Positions 1 through 12,463 of a stretch of DNA of 64,000 nt are shown here, piece after piece. Below the pieces are notes generated by a model. That model ran no database searches. It had not been told where the DNA came from and was given only the letters and a program-made list of their open reading frames with translations. Position numbers and translations under genes: made by a program. The stretch covers positions 37,909,058 through 37,973,057 of the forward strand of contig CM018035.1 in assembly GCA_008638375.1 (NCBI GenBank). Direction: 5' to 3'. Position 1 is the stretch's first letter; every line of letters starts with the position of its first letter. The stretch comes from Nyssa sinensis (taxonomy: Eukaryota; Streptophyta; Magnoliopsida; Cornales; Nyssaceae).

Positions 1-1383
1 TTAAATACTCTTGAAAAGAATTTATTTGAAGAAGTTATGTTTTAAATGGTTTCAAAAAGAAACTATTGGGAGGTCATGTTTTAATGCTTTTAAATAGCAT
101 TTGTTTGTAATTGAAATGTTTTTACATGCCTTCTGTTTTGTGAATTGGTAATGCAAGATAATCGTGCATAAGCAGTACAAGTTTGTGAGGCCTTTCGGGA
201 CTTCCGTACGAGTAAAATGCCTGGTAGAAGGTTTATCCTCCAAGCATGAGATATCTCCATGAGAAGCAAAACTGGAGTTCAGTTCGAAACTGATTCTTTT
301 GTTAAAAAATGAAAAGATGATACGTTCAGAAATGGCAGAAGATTTATCCCCAATTTTTTAAAAAACAGATAAAAGATTTCATGAATAAAAGATTCATGTT
401 TTCACAAGAAATGGTAGAAGGTTTTTGAACCCCCATTTACATGAAAATAGTTTTTAAGAAAAATGGCCCAATTTTTAAAATAACAAAAGGCCATGCCCTC
501 TTATTTACGAGAAAAAGATTTTATTCATCCTGTTAAGAAGTAAATGATTTAAACTCTTTTGGTCAAAATTGGCCACTTTATACATGTTTACAAGTTTCCC
601 TTGCTTATTGCATGCTTCACTTGAATACTTTAAATGCTTCGTGTTACGTGTTTTGAAGATTTTTGTACTCCGTATACATGAAATATCTATTTTACTCGAA
701 TGATTAAAATGCTTCGTGTTACATGTTTTTGAAGTTTCTTATGTCCTATATTTGAAGAAATACATGCCTAGTCTGAATGCTTTGAACGCTTTATGCTATA
801 TGTTTTTAAGAATCATGTATTTTGTATCTGAAGTCTACAAGCAATTGGTAGTGAATATTTTTATAAACTCTCTTATAACTAAGCCACTACCAATTGAAAA
901 CCCAAGACAAGGTACCTGGATTACTCACGAGCATTTCATAAAGTTCACACAAATTTGTTATCCATGACTCTTTTACGTGATGAAGATCGTTAGGAGCCTT
1001 GCCCATATTGAGGAAGGGTGTAGGGAGCTCCACACATAACTTAGCAAAATTTTTAGGAATATTAGGACCCATAGTCGGTCAACTTTTGTAGTAATGAAAT
1101 CTTGGACAATATTGTAATTAAGCCCCTAGGGGCAATGGACATGTAATATGTATAATATGTAAAATTTTAGTAAGCTCTGTATGTATATATTGTATCGTTC
1201 TAAAGAGTGGCAGTCTCGGGCAGATGTGCGGAGAAAAGAAAAAGTTTTTCAAGCTTTCGCAACTGTAATCCTAGCCGCATTGCTGTTCGGCACTGCTGCT
1301 TCTGGCCCACCTGCTAGTCTCCGAGCCGAAGGGTGGCAGTCACGTACCCTTAATCTACACAAGGTGGGTTTTGGGTCGTGACA
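1..1383 (+). mobile_element. LTR, 3' part, cut by the window edge (LTR I)
   Basis: This is the 3' part of a long LTR of the family that dominates the window, in sense orientation. It ends with the shared terminus GGTGGGTTTTGGGTCGTGACA-type sequence at 1383. Positions about 205-300 carry the block with the ATATCTCCAT motif and the GCCTGG-type hairpin that is also found in LTRs C, D, F, G and H. No primer-binding site follows the end, so it is either a solo LTR or the 3' LTR of an element lying to the left. If it is solo, ATATG at 1384-1388 would be its target duplication. No gene is supported in it; the open frames are short and lie in non-coding LTR sequence. Confidence 0.75.
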
Positions 1384-1815
1384 ATATGAGACCTCAAAAA
1401 TACATGGAACATGACCTAAATGAGGATTAAAGAAAGGTGAATGGGGGAAAAAAGGAATTGGAGAATTACGTGAATAAAAATATGAGCTAAAAATAATAAT
1501 AATAATTGAGTTAATTCTAGGTTCAACATTTTTATAATTGTATCTCTGTATCGGCCATTGCCATGACAAGCGTGCTTGCATAGCAGGTCATTCAAAATTA
1601 ATAAAATATATATTTTGTGTTGAGAGGGAAGATTGTACAGGAACTTTTCCTTGGTTCCTTTCCTTTAGTGTGGTACATGTGTTATTTCTTTTATTTACAC
1701 TTGTTGTCTTCATATCATTTGTGGTTGGCAAATTATGTGAGAAGCACCTAGTGGGATAATTATCGCAGACTTTTAAAAAGTCCATAATTAAAATTATACA
1801 AAAGTGAAATTAGTA
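1384..1815. other. Intergenic, no recognisable gene
   Basis: AT-rich sequence with a short (AAT)n stretch near 1490-1506. I see no conserved coding sequence, RNA gene or element terminus. It probably belongs to the same decayed repeat unit as the region to its right, but that is inference. Confidence 0.4.
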
Positions 1816-2120
1816 GAGGCATATAAATTAAGTAGCGAGACACTTGAGTTTTATTAAAATTGGTTCCTAGAAGTGTATTATGAACTACTCATACAAATTA
1901 AATAGTGAGTGTGGAGGCATACAAATTAAGTAGTGAGACACTTGAGTTTTATTAAAATTGGTTCCTAGAAGTGTATTATGAACTACTCATACAAATTAAA
2001 TAGTGAGTGTGGAGGCATACAAATTAAGTAGTGAGACACTTGAGTTTTATTAAAATTGGTTCCTAGAAGTGTATTATGAACTACTCATACAAATTAAATA
2101 GTGAGCCACTTAGGTTTTAT
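1816..2120. repeat. 98-bp tandem repeat, about 3 copies
   Basis: The segment starting GAGGCATA begins at 1816, 1914 and 2012, exactly 98 bp apart. The copies are nearly identical, so the amplification is recent. Each unit contains TTAAAATTGGTTCCTAG, which is the core of the minisatellite that follows. Confidence 0.9.
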
Positions 2121-2935
2121 TAAAATTGGTTTCTAGTAGTACATTGGCTACTGGCCACAATGTTACAAAAAAAACTTTGGTTCCTAGTAGTATAGAATTG
2201 TTAGCCATAAGTAAAAATTTATTTTTGATTTCTAGTAATGTTGAGACTACTGATCACAAAGTGGTTCCTAGTAAGTGTAAGATTACTGGCCATATTAATA
2301 AAATGGTTCCTAGGAAATTAAAGAAAGCCATGAGACACTTGGGTTTTATTAAAATTGGTTCCTAGTAGTACATTGGCTACTGGCCACAATGTTAAATAAG
2401 ACTTTTGTTCCTAGCAGTATAAGACTCTTGGCCATAAGTAAAAATTTAATTTTGGTTCCTAGTAATGTTGAGACTACTGACCACAAAAGGGTTCTTTGTA
2501 GGTATAAGATTATTGGTCATATTAATAAAATGGTTCCTAGCAAATTATAGATTGTTGACCATAGTGGTTCCTAGCAAATTAAAGATTGTTGACCACATCT
2601 TTTATCAAATTAAAGTGGTTCCTAGTAGCTAATGGAATACTGACCACAATTTACAAAATGGTTCCTAATAGTGAAAGAAATTATTGGGCACAACTTAAAA
2701 TGGTTTGGTTCCTAATAGTAATGAGACTATTGGCCATAATAAAGTTAAGATATAAATCACTAAAATAGTGGGGGTATAGCACTTGGCCGAGAATATGAAA
2801 TTATAGTGGTTCCTAATAGTTATGAGACTATTGGCCATAAAACAGTTGAGATATAAAGTGACTCCTAATAGTGGTTATTGGTCACAGAGTATGTGATTCA
2901 TAGTAGTCAGACTATTGATCACCAAGCGAGGTTGG
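2121..2935. repeat. Degenerate minisatellite of hairpin units
   Basis: About 14 diverged units of roughly 40-60 bp share the core GGTTCCTAGTAGT, then 8-12 variable bases, then GACTACTGGCCACAA. The first and second halves of each unit are complementary, so each unit can fold as a short hairpin. In the right half of the array both arms change together (CCTAATAGT with ACTATTGG). The array continues from the 98-bp repeat and has no credible open frame. Its function is unknown. Confidence 0.75.
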
Positions 2936-3622
2936 TGTTGTGTTATTGGAATAAATTGTTTTAGTGGGTCTGATCGTTGTCCTGATAAATATGGACTGCA
3001 TATGTCTATGTTGTCTCGATTAAGGACCATAACTATTTTATAGGTCTTCGTTGCCTCGATTAAAAATGCAACATAAAGGTCCTTGTTGTTACATGATGGG
3101 CCTTTATATCAAAGAGTTAGACATATTTATTTGATAATCCACGAAGCTAATTGACCCGGTAAAATGAATTAGGACTAACTCTAAAAAGCTAGATCCATAT
3201 TTGAGAAATAATTGGACTAGCATTGAGGCTAGACCTATATTTGTCGATGGAGATGAGCATAAGCTCACATGGAAGTCACCTAAGGAGGTAACCCAACCTT
3301 TGTGATTGGGAACCCCATGAAAGAGGTTCAATGGATAAGAACAATCCATACTACATGACTTATATATCCAATACTTTATAAAATGAGCCACTGAAATAAA
3401 ATAAAATGATTATACTCATCCCTAAGACAATGTGTTGTGTAATGCAGTGATGTTTAGGAAGGGATTTACTCTAAATGATCATGAGGCAGGTAATCTCCTA
3501 CGAGGTATAGGTCACATATACCTTTAGAGGACTCACCTAAGTGGAAACCGTAGTGAGGCCACGATTGTTAGGATTGGTCTATCCTCTAAAACTCCCATGA
3601 AAATCAAGATAGTGTGCATGAC
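2936..3622. other. TE-like non-coding DNA, left of the nest insertion
   Basis: No gene is supported. The region has purine-rich and direct-repeat features like the non-coding part of an LTR retrotransposon. It ends at ATGAC (3618-3622), the target duplication of LTR B, and resumes at 46723, so 2936-3622 and 46723-47270 were contiguous before that insertion. Classification is uncertain. Confidence 0.45.
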
Positions 3623-4776
3623 TGCCACGACCCGAGACCCACCCTATGCGGATCTCGTGTCGCGGGGCTGACCCTAAGGCCGTCCCTATTTTTTCCATTC
3701 CTGTATCACAATAATATGTGCAATGTATCAAATTTTAAAATGATAAACAACGGAAGTCTTTTCAATACATAATGTGGTTCTATAATTGTCAAAACATGAA
3801 CCAAACATAACATCACCTATAGGTGGTGAATACATGGGAGAACTACATCAAAAACTAATACATTTCCTCAAAATGTCCTGCTACGCTTTCAAACTCTTAC
3901 TAGGGTCTTGTAACGTCTCTACCTGAAAAATGGTAAGTAAATCGGAGTGAGCTAAATAAAGGTCAGTAAGTAAATACCCATCTCTGACATTGGTTATGAT
4001 GATTATAAAAGAACATGAATCCATGAATATGAATATAATAGCCAATCATAAGAAATGAGATGCTGTAATAGCCAATGAAAACAATTGCCATAATGGCCAA
4101 TAACAGTGGGGCCACAATGTTCAATAAGGAGTAATGGATATAACATTAATGTGGAACTCTCAATAACAATTTATCAATATGAATGTACTGCCACAATAAA
4201 TCAATCACAATCAATTCAATAAGGAATGTTCTCTTGGTATAAGATAAGTCATAGGGAAAAATTTAATTCAACAATCGTAGTCATATCAATTACATAAGAG
4301 ATGCATTTACTCTATTCCAGGTTTCACGCCCTGAATTCCATGAACCTGAGGTGTGAGCGGAAATGAAACAAAAAAAGTAAATGAAAGACAATTTAGCGGA
4401 TTTAATTAAACAAGCATTCATTTTCTTAACATATAAACATGTAAAGTACATCCAAATAACCATATCGTTCACATCATTCGGGCTTAAGCCCTTACATCTC
4501 AAAATATGCCCCAAGGGCTAAAATACTCCATAATCCACATCTTCTCTGCTTTCTGAGACTTCCTCAAGTCTCAAGTGTCAGGAACATCATCTGTAATATG
4601 TTATCCCACGAATGGGTCAGCTCAATTGCTGGTATAATACAATGCTAATGCAAGGAACAAAATTAAGGCGTGGCATGTGCAAGTGTACATTTATATCTAC
4701 ATGTCATTCAATATCATCAATGCGGTACATGAACAATATGCGTGACGCACCTATACAAATTCTATGCCACACCCAC

Positions 4777-4957
4777 ACGGACCTTTCCCGACGGCATGAG
4801 TACCCACGTATGACTCACTTTACGGACCTTCCCCGATGGCATGAGTACCCACATATGACTCACTTTACGGACCTTCCCAGACGGCATGAGTACCCACGTA
4901 TGACTCACTTTACGGACCTTCCCCGACGGCATGAGTACCCACGTATGCACAGCACTA
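4777..4957. repeat. 45-bp tandem repeat, 4 copies
   Basis: Units beginning ACGGACCTT start at 4777, 4822, 4867 and 4912, exactly 45 bp apart and nearly identical. Because 45 is a multiple of 3, the array creates repetitive open frames on both strands; these are not genes. It lies in LTR B where other family members carry their own, unrelated tandem repeats. Confidence 0.9.
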
Positions 4958-6419
4958 AATGCTCAACTCATACCATGCTTCCAAGGAATCACGCTATGCC
5001 AAGATGTTTTGATTTCACCATGCAACAATGCAATCTCATCGAAGCCTTTCATTCATACATGAAGCATGCTTTAAACAATAACATTTAAATCACAAAATTC
5101 ATTCCTCTTGTGTATATGCTATACATATTCCATTTAAACACGTGTTCAAGTTATATATTCTCAATCTGTACAATCCTCAAAGAATATCAATCACACACTG
5201 TACCAACACATGGAATATACATGTAATCATGATCCACATTTATTTCTCAACCAAACTTCCAAGGAAATAACAAGAAACACATAAGCACATAAACAATCGG
5301 ATGAATACACGAATCATACGATCAATATGAAAATCAATCCTAAACTTAATCCTATTCCTTACATAGCAAAATATCATACTTGATGGGTTGGTCTCAACCC
5401 TAAGAAACCGTGCTCGCAGTGTAGCCGAACTAATCAATGAGAATGCAATCCCTTTTTATTGTCTCCAATCGGAAGGCCTAGACTGCCTTCTCCTTGCCTT
5501 TCGGTATTCCTAAAATCACGAAACATAACTCAGTCTATTTCTACTTGAATTATGTTATTCATCAAATTTTATTCTTTTATTTCATGAGTTTCTATTTTAC
5601 AAAAATAGACTCTACCATTGAGTCCGTAACGTGGAACAAAGTCGATTTAGGCTTTCGGGGAATTCAATTCAGGCATCTGTACTAAAAAGGGTAAAATGGT
5701 AATTTTGTTATTTTTGCCCCGGACCTTATCGTGGTCCTCAGAATATTTCACATATCTTATATAAAATTTTTTAAGTCTTTTGGACTTCATTTGGTATCTG
5801 CTTTTGATCATCAGGACACATCGATCATTTCTTATTTTATATGTTGACTGTTCTGGAGTCTTAATTGTGCTTAGGGAAATTTATTAGATCAGATTGGCCT
5901 TCATTTGGCCTCTACTTTGCACTTACCATGCTCAGGGGCATTTTGGTCTTTTACTTTTTCATTGATCGCATTGTTCGGTGTTTCGTTTGCTAGTATGGAC
6001 TCCACCGTTGAGTCCAGAATGTCCGACATAATTAAAATGGACTATCTTTTATGTTTATTTGGCCCTGGGTATCATTAGAGGTATTACAGTCATTCATTAT
6101 TCGCGTGTCTTTATTTTTCGGGACTTAATTTCACCAATTGGACTCCACCATTGAGTCCAAGGTGCCGGAAATAGTAAAAATATACTATTCATTTTGGACT
6201 TCGTTTGACTCATTTAGGGTCCAAGGGTAAAACAATCATTTTACCCAAATTAATAAAGTAATTAAATAATTTATTTTATTATTTATTTATTTTCAGGGGC
6301 TTATTTAAATAAATTTTCCACAATCTGGGCCATAATAGAATTTCCAAAAAGTCTGGGGTCAAATCAAAATTTTAGAAAGTTCTGGTTTATTTATTTTTAA
6401 AATTTAACACTGAACCAGT

Positions 6420-6720
6420 GGGTTTATTTTAGCTTTAAGTGAACCGGTTCAGGGTCTCACTGGACCAACCGGTCTGACCGCTTCAACATGTCATGCTGAC
6501 GTCAGCCCTAAATTTTAAAAATATGTTCCTTTAAAACGACGTAGCATTACTTAAGTGGGTACCCATTTTGATTTTAGTCGGGGCCCAACCCAAGTTCGAC
6601 CCAGAGCCCGACCCAAACAATGTCGTCTTCCCCCTCAATCTTCCGATAAAGGAACACTAGGGTTCCATCGCCATCTCCGGCGACGGCGACCCAATTCCGG
6701 CGAAATCACAACTTTAAACC
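6420..6720 (-). promoter_or_regulatory. Conserved LTR promoter-like block in LTR B
   Basis: The block contains AACCGGTT-type motifs, a TGACGTCA palindrome at 6497-6504 (the core bound by plant bZIP/TGA factors), AAACGACGTAG, several GACCC motifs and CGTCGTCTTCCCC. The same motifs occur in the same order in LTRs C, D, E, F, G and H. A promoter or enhancer role is inferred from this conservation only. Confidence 0.45.
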
Positions 6721-7189
6721 AATGTGGTTCAATCCTGATTTTCATGGGAATCTCAACCCCACTTTTGGTTTTCCATTTAAACTAACAGGATCTCTCTAAT
6801 GAGGAGGTTTACACCTCCGACCAACTTTCTGGCCATCCATTTTGTTTTCGAAATTCTTCCTGCACTCTATATGGATATCTCCACATCATTTCAACAAGGT
6901 TTTAAGGTACAAAACTCAAAAACAAACCAATTATCCATAAGAACCTGCAACCTGAGTTTTCTCCTTCAGTCTTCACTATTTCACTTGGTTCTTTTTGCAA
7001 CTAATTCCTTATTTCATGCTCTATTAGTCCCTTAACTCAAATATACAGTTCATGCTTTCAAAATTTTAAAACAGAACCTAACTAGACATACATTTTCTGG
7101 ATTTTTCTTGGCCGTATCACTCCTCTCCACTTTCTGCTCTCTTCCTTCTCCTTCTTCTGAATCCCTCTGAACCTCTTCAGTTCCTCACT

Positions 7190-7494
7190 TTGCCTTCTCC
7201 CTTTTCGTTTCTACTTTCTCTCTCTCTCTCTCTACTCTCCAGGCCTACTTCTCATCACTTGTGTCAGCAGTCTGCATACACACTCAACACACCTGACTAC
7301 TTTGTACACTCACACACTCCACCTCCTGCACACACACACTCACACACAACATATGTGTGTATATATATATATATATATTATATTTAAAACACACACATCA
7401 GCACACACACACACACTACTCAGTCGACTTGCCCACACACACACTCTCACACACAGTGACACACTGCCACCTTTTTCCTTTCTTTCTCTTTACT

Positions 7495-7529
<35 letters not shown>

Positions 7530-7625
7530 TTTTAAATTTAGTTATATATATATACATATATGCTATACATTATATTACATGTATTTATACATATACACAC
7601 ATATATAACATCCATTTACACAAGT
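7190..7625. repeat. CT-, CA- and TA-rich simple sequence
   Basis: Pyrimidine-rich sequence (CT)n passes into (CA)n and long (TA)n tracts, notably 7355-7376 and 7496-7528. Similar runs recur at the matching position in other family LTRs. Open frames here are low-complexity artefacts. Confidence 0.85.
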
Positions 7626-8867
7626 GTATATATATTTATATTTGTGCATATAAATCCATTTATAATAGCGTACACATACACTTATTTTAGATATACTACG
7701 TGTCCGTGTAAGATACACATGCATAAAAATGCGTGCACGCACGTATCACGAGACTCAGTCCCGAGTTACCCGGGTATCACTCGATATTGGCTATATAAAA
7801 TAAACCGTTGTCATTCCCACAATCGCTCAGTCTATAAAATGTCATAATATAGAGCTTCACTGCTCAGGTTACAACTGGCGTTACATTATTCGACTCGGTC
7901 TACCTCGATTTACGTGCCATGTCCCGGTTCAAGGTACTATAGCCCTACTGGCAAAACAAAAAATTTATCCTCAATTTTCAGGTCTCTACACCAGGGTTCG
8001 GCACGCCCTCAGTGATTTGGGGCCCGGCATACCCCCTAATAAAACTCACTGCATATAAATGCCATCTTGTCATATGTCCGTTCACGGACTTAACCTGTAG
8101 GTCCAGTAAATCAGAAAGCATTGGATGGATTTTGTGACTGAACACAAATCTAGTATTCATAACATATCATGATCATCTGTGATTCCATAAGAGTATGAAG
8201 ATGGAATATTATTTATTCAGTAAAGACATAATAGTAGGCCTTTCAAGGAATGGTACAACATGATAATAATGATATAACAGTCAATAAATGTCCACAAGAT
8301 AGAACAATATCACATTATGGAAAACAATAATATCTGGTACGTTCAAGGGTACAAGTTTGGCAGTAATGGAATAAATATGGCTTAGAATACCACATGTGAA
8401 AGATTAGGTTTTACTTACCCTTTCAATGCGTTCCTAGATCAGTATCTCGTGACTTTCCCATTTCCTTTCGAATTTCCTATATATTAATAAACACGTCTCA
8501 GTCTTAATGCTATTCATCAAATTTTATGCCTTGTTACCATAAGTATCTGTATTACTAATTTAGACTCTATTATTGAGTCCAGAATGTCGAAGAAAGTCGG
8601 TTTAGCCTTTCACGGACTTCCATTTGGGTTCGGGTACTATTAGAGGCATTATGGTCATTTAGCATTTCTACGAGTCTTTATTCTTCGGGACTCCGTCTAG
8701 TAAAACGGACCCTTCCATTTGTTTTAGAATATCCGAGATAATAAGAAAACACTATTTATTTATTTATTTTGGACTACGTATCAATTATCTTTATTTATTC
8801 TAATTAATTAATTTATTTAATTAAGTAATTATATAATATATACTTATTTTGGTGACAAGGGATCACA

Positions 8868-8972
8868 TGTGCCTCAATGGCAAAGTGGTCCGTGTATCAA
8901 AATTAGAATTCTTCCTTTCCTTTGCACCCTGGTTCGAACCGTGGGGGCAGCAGCCCCCGCTAATTTTTTTCT
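8868..8972 (+). mobile_element. tRNA-derived SINE-like sequence
   Basis: A polymerase III type A box (TGGCAAAGTGG, 8878-8888) is followed 50 bp later by a B box (GGTTCGAACC, 8931-8940). Next comes a GC-rich inverted repeat (GGGGGCAGCAGCCCCC) and a T-run. This is the layout of a plant tRNA-derived SINE head. The spacing and the lack of a foldable acceptor stem argue against a functional tRNA gene. The 3' limit is uncertain. Confidence 0.5.
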
Positions 8973-9639
8973 CTAATATCCTAAGCCAAATAGCGGACTA
9001 GGTAGAACAAGGATAAGATAACCCCGGCCGTGTCAACATATCAATTTAAATTTCATAACCCAATAGCCAAACAGGCCCATATACGCATATAATTAAAATC
9101 AGAACGCTTTTTAAACGATGTAGCTTTAGTATTAAAAACCCCTACACGACATCGTTTAAGGACACTATTCACCTTCTTCCTCGATCAGTCTCCGGCGTCC
9201 CCTCTGGCGCCGGTGACTTTTTCTGATCCGATTTTCACTCAAGCTCAATGGGGTTTGATTCCAATTTCTTCAAGGGTTCCATATCTATCCTCCATTAGTG
9301 GAATGGACCTCTGGAACTCTTTGAGTAAGGGTTTCTAGTTGGGTATTCCGGTGAGACCGAAGTTCTGGTGACCCCTTCTTTTTCAATTTCGTGACTGTTA
9401 AGTCACTGTTTTCATCCAAAATTAATCCTACATTAAATCTAGACATGGTATAAATAGTTTCGCATCATATAAACAAGGTTTCATGCATAATTTACAAAAA
9501 TTCGATTATTCTCTCTTTTTTGTAAATACCAATATCTCTCTGATTTCTACTCTATATTTTCTCATTCTTTTTTAAATGAAGTTCTAATTCCATGCTTATT
9601 CAGACACTAGAAATAAAACCTAGCTTCATGCTTTAAATT

Positions 9640-9660
9640 TAAAAAAAAAAAAAAAAAAAT
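9640..9660. repeat. Poly(A) run
   Basis: An uninterrupted A run of about 18 bases ends AAT at 9660. It has no obvious link to a retroposed sequence. Confidence 0.8.
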
Positions 9661-9839
9661 CGACATAACTTACCTTATTTCTCTGCTTTGCTCGCAGTAT
9701 CTCCCTCTAAGTGCCCTAGCTTCTTCCTCTGAACCTTAAAACTCCTCTTTTTTGGCCTCAGTTCTCAGTTTCCTTCTTCCTTTTCTGATTTTCCTCAATG
9801 CTCATACGCATATTTATAGGCTATTTCTCCCACTTGCAA

Positions 9840-12428
9840 TGTAATACCCCGACTTAAAACATAACACGTAAACCAAGATTTGACCAAGCCATAAGCATAG
9901 CACCAAAAGAGACCGAACTAGTGTAGTAAGTTATGTACAGTATAGGCAGGCAGTTCGAGACAAACAGTACGATTTACAAATAGAGGGATATATGATATTT
10001 AAATATATGAGAATTAAATCACAAGTAACCCCGAGTACCCAAGAGTACCGTACGATAAAACCCGACAGAACGAAAGATTTTGCCTATATACCGTTATATA
10101 CCTCGAAATACGTACATAATATATTTGTACGTATGAGTACAACTATATATATATATATATGTAAATATACAAGTATAAATATAAAAATATATACAAGTAT
10201 GTATATATATACGGTTATGTATATGTATTATATAAATATATGTATTAGTATAAATGTGTATATATATATAATGCAAACAAATAAATAAATAAATATATAT
10301 ATAGCATGGCAAAATGCATCCAAGTGGTGTGTGCTGTAAGTGGTGTCGACAGCAATAGAGCAAGTGGATGTGTGTTAGTGTGTAACATATAATATACATA
10401 TATTACACAAATATCCCATAAACAATTAATGTAAAGTTGTGAAGTGAAAAGAGAAATTTAAAGAAGAGCAGAGAAGAAGTCAAAGAAAAGGGGCTGAGAG
10501 AAATAATGAGGAAAAAGAGAGAACTAAGAGGGGCAGTGGAGTGATGTTATATACGTATGTGTGAGTGTCTTGGTAGGAAAAACAGAAAAGAAAAAGGGAA
10601 ACCAAGGAGTTGTGAGCGTGCAGAATGTTTCAGAAGTAGGAAACAGAAGAAGAAAGAATGAGAAATAGAAAGAAAAGGTAAGAAAACTCTATAATTTTCA
10701 AGTTTTGAATTTTTGAATTTTTTGTAAAATTGATTAAATCATAGAAATAATTACATGGTTTTAAAGAGCATGAAAAATAGTGAATTTAGGAAGAAACCGC
10801 AGCCCATTTGGTTAAGAAACGAGTGAGAAAAACCAATTTAAAGTTTGAAGAAAAATTTTGGGTCATTGAGTTTTTGATCGATTTAGCTTGTTTTATGAAT
10901 TGGGAATTGTTGCCCATAAGTGCAACAACTTTTAGGTAAAATTTGGGCTCTAAACAATGGCTTAAAAGCCATGAAAAAGTGAAAATTCAGTTCGATGGAA
11001 AATTGGGACAACTCGCCGGAGTTGGCTGCAACTCTATTTTTCGACGCCTTCCGGTGATGCAAACTGAATTCCGAGGGTAGATATGCAAATCCCCTGAGGA
11101 GTAGAAGAGGACCCAAGTGGTCGGACGTCGAAACGTCGCTGGAAAACAGCCGCCGTAGCCAGAGAAGATGACCGGTGCACGGCTGGACTGCGCGTAGTAC
11201 GCTGCTGCGTTTCGATTTTTTTTATGATTTTGGGCCACGGGTCGAGTCCAGTTGACCCGCCCAGCCACCCATGGGTTAGATCCAACTAATTTATGATTTT
11301 CAAAAGTTTAAAAATATTGATTTGGGACTGTTTGGATACAAGAATAGTAGATTGAAATGGAGAATAAGGATAGCTTATTCAAGTTTAGATTTAATCCATT
11401 ATTTGGCTATTCCAAATTGGAATGAGACTTTGTGAAATTATAAATTTTACCTAGAAGTTATAATAATTATATTTTGACCCCAAGTGAATAAAATATTATT
11501 TAATTGAATAATTATTTAAAGGAAAAATTATCAAAATGCCCCTAAGTAAAAAAGTAGTCAAACGAACTCTGATTAAAATAAAAGAATAGTGAATTTTTGT
11601 TATTTCGAGCATTTTGAATTCAACCGTGGAGTCCAATTTCTGAAAAGAGGTCTCAAGAAGTAAGAACCCGTAAAAGTGCAAAATGATTGTTTTGCCCTTC
11701 TTAGTACTGAAGTCTGAATTGAATTCTACAAAAGCCTAAACTGACTTTGTTCGACGTTCCGGATTCAGTAGTAGAGTCTATTAAAGTAAAAGAGATATCA
11801 ATAGTAAAGAGACATAAAATTTGATGAATAGCACGAATTATATAGATATATATAGACTAAGATGAGTTTCTTGAATCATAGGAACACCAAGAGAAAATGA
11901 GAAGGCGGTTTGACCTTCTAGACAGATACAGAAAGAGGTAAGTAAGATCCGATCTCTGTACGTGGCAAAGACCTAGTTGTGCTATGCATGTGTTGATTTT
12001 ATAGTTTCTATTCCTTCAGATGTTACTGAATGACATTGATGCTTATTCTAGTTCGTAAATATTATTAAATTGAATGCTATGTTTTGAGCATGTGATCACT
12101 ATACAGTTTGGATTATGATGCTTGAACGATGTACAATCATATATTATACTCTAATGAGACTCATGATCACTTCATACACCATTGAATAACTGCAATCCAC
12201 TATTATTATGAAGAGTAGGTCGAGTTTACATGAGCAAGTCAGACGGGTAGTTCTGATTGCAAAAGGGTATGGCTGCATTTTACTAAAAGTTGTAGGCTGG
12301 GTGTGCATGAGCAAGGCAAATAGAGAAATCTGTTTGCAAAAGGGTATGTTGAGTCCTATTGTAGACTGGGTATACATGAGCAAGTCAAGTGGTGAGACCT
12401 ATTTGCAAAAAGGTATGCTGAGTTCTAC

Positions 12429-12463
<35 letters not shown>

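Larger units (their letters stand above)
7975..9839 (-). mobile_element. Second, partial copy of LTR sequence inside LTR B
   Basis: From about 7975 the LTR order starts again. The stretch GGGGCCCGGCATACCCCC resembles 63855-63885 near the start of LTR J. It is followed by a splice-donor-like ACTTACCC near 8416, and by repeated 'TTGAGTCCAGAATGTC' modules near 8575 that recall 5610-6190. The copy is cut at 9839 by element A and continues at 36152-36387 and 46092-46722. Unequal exchange between LTR copies would explain it; no gene is present. Confidence 0.5.

Noticed and set aside
4762..4957. Regular spaced repeats resembling a CRISPR array
   Set aside because: Units are contiguous 45-bp direct repeats without variable spacers, in a plant LTR.
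4612..5088. 158-codon plus-strand frame with repeated peptide PRRHEYPRMTHFTDL
   Set aside because: Produced by the 45-bp tandem array in an LTR; the opposite strand is equally open and no flanking gene structure exists.
7190..7847. Several overlapping frames rich in His, Thr, Tyr and Ile
   Set aside because: Translations of (CT)n, (CA)n and (TA)n tracts.
9992..10399. Frames on both strands of about 100 codons
   Set aside because: TA-rich LTR microsatellite, repeated in all three copies of the LTR.
11034..11285. Minus-strand frames rich in Arg, Ser and Gly in LTR A1
   Set aside because: Arise from a GC-rich LTR segment; the A2 and A3 copies carry shifts and substitutions without coding constraint.
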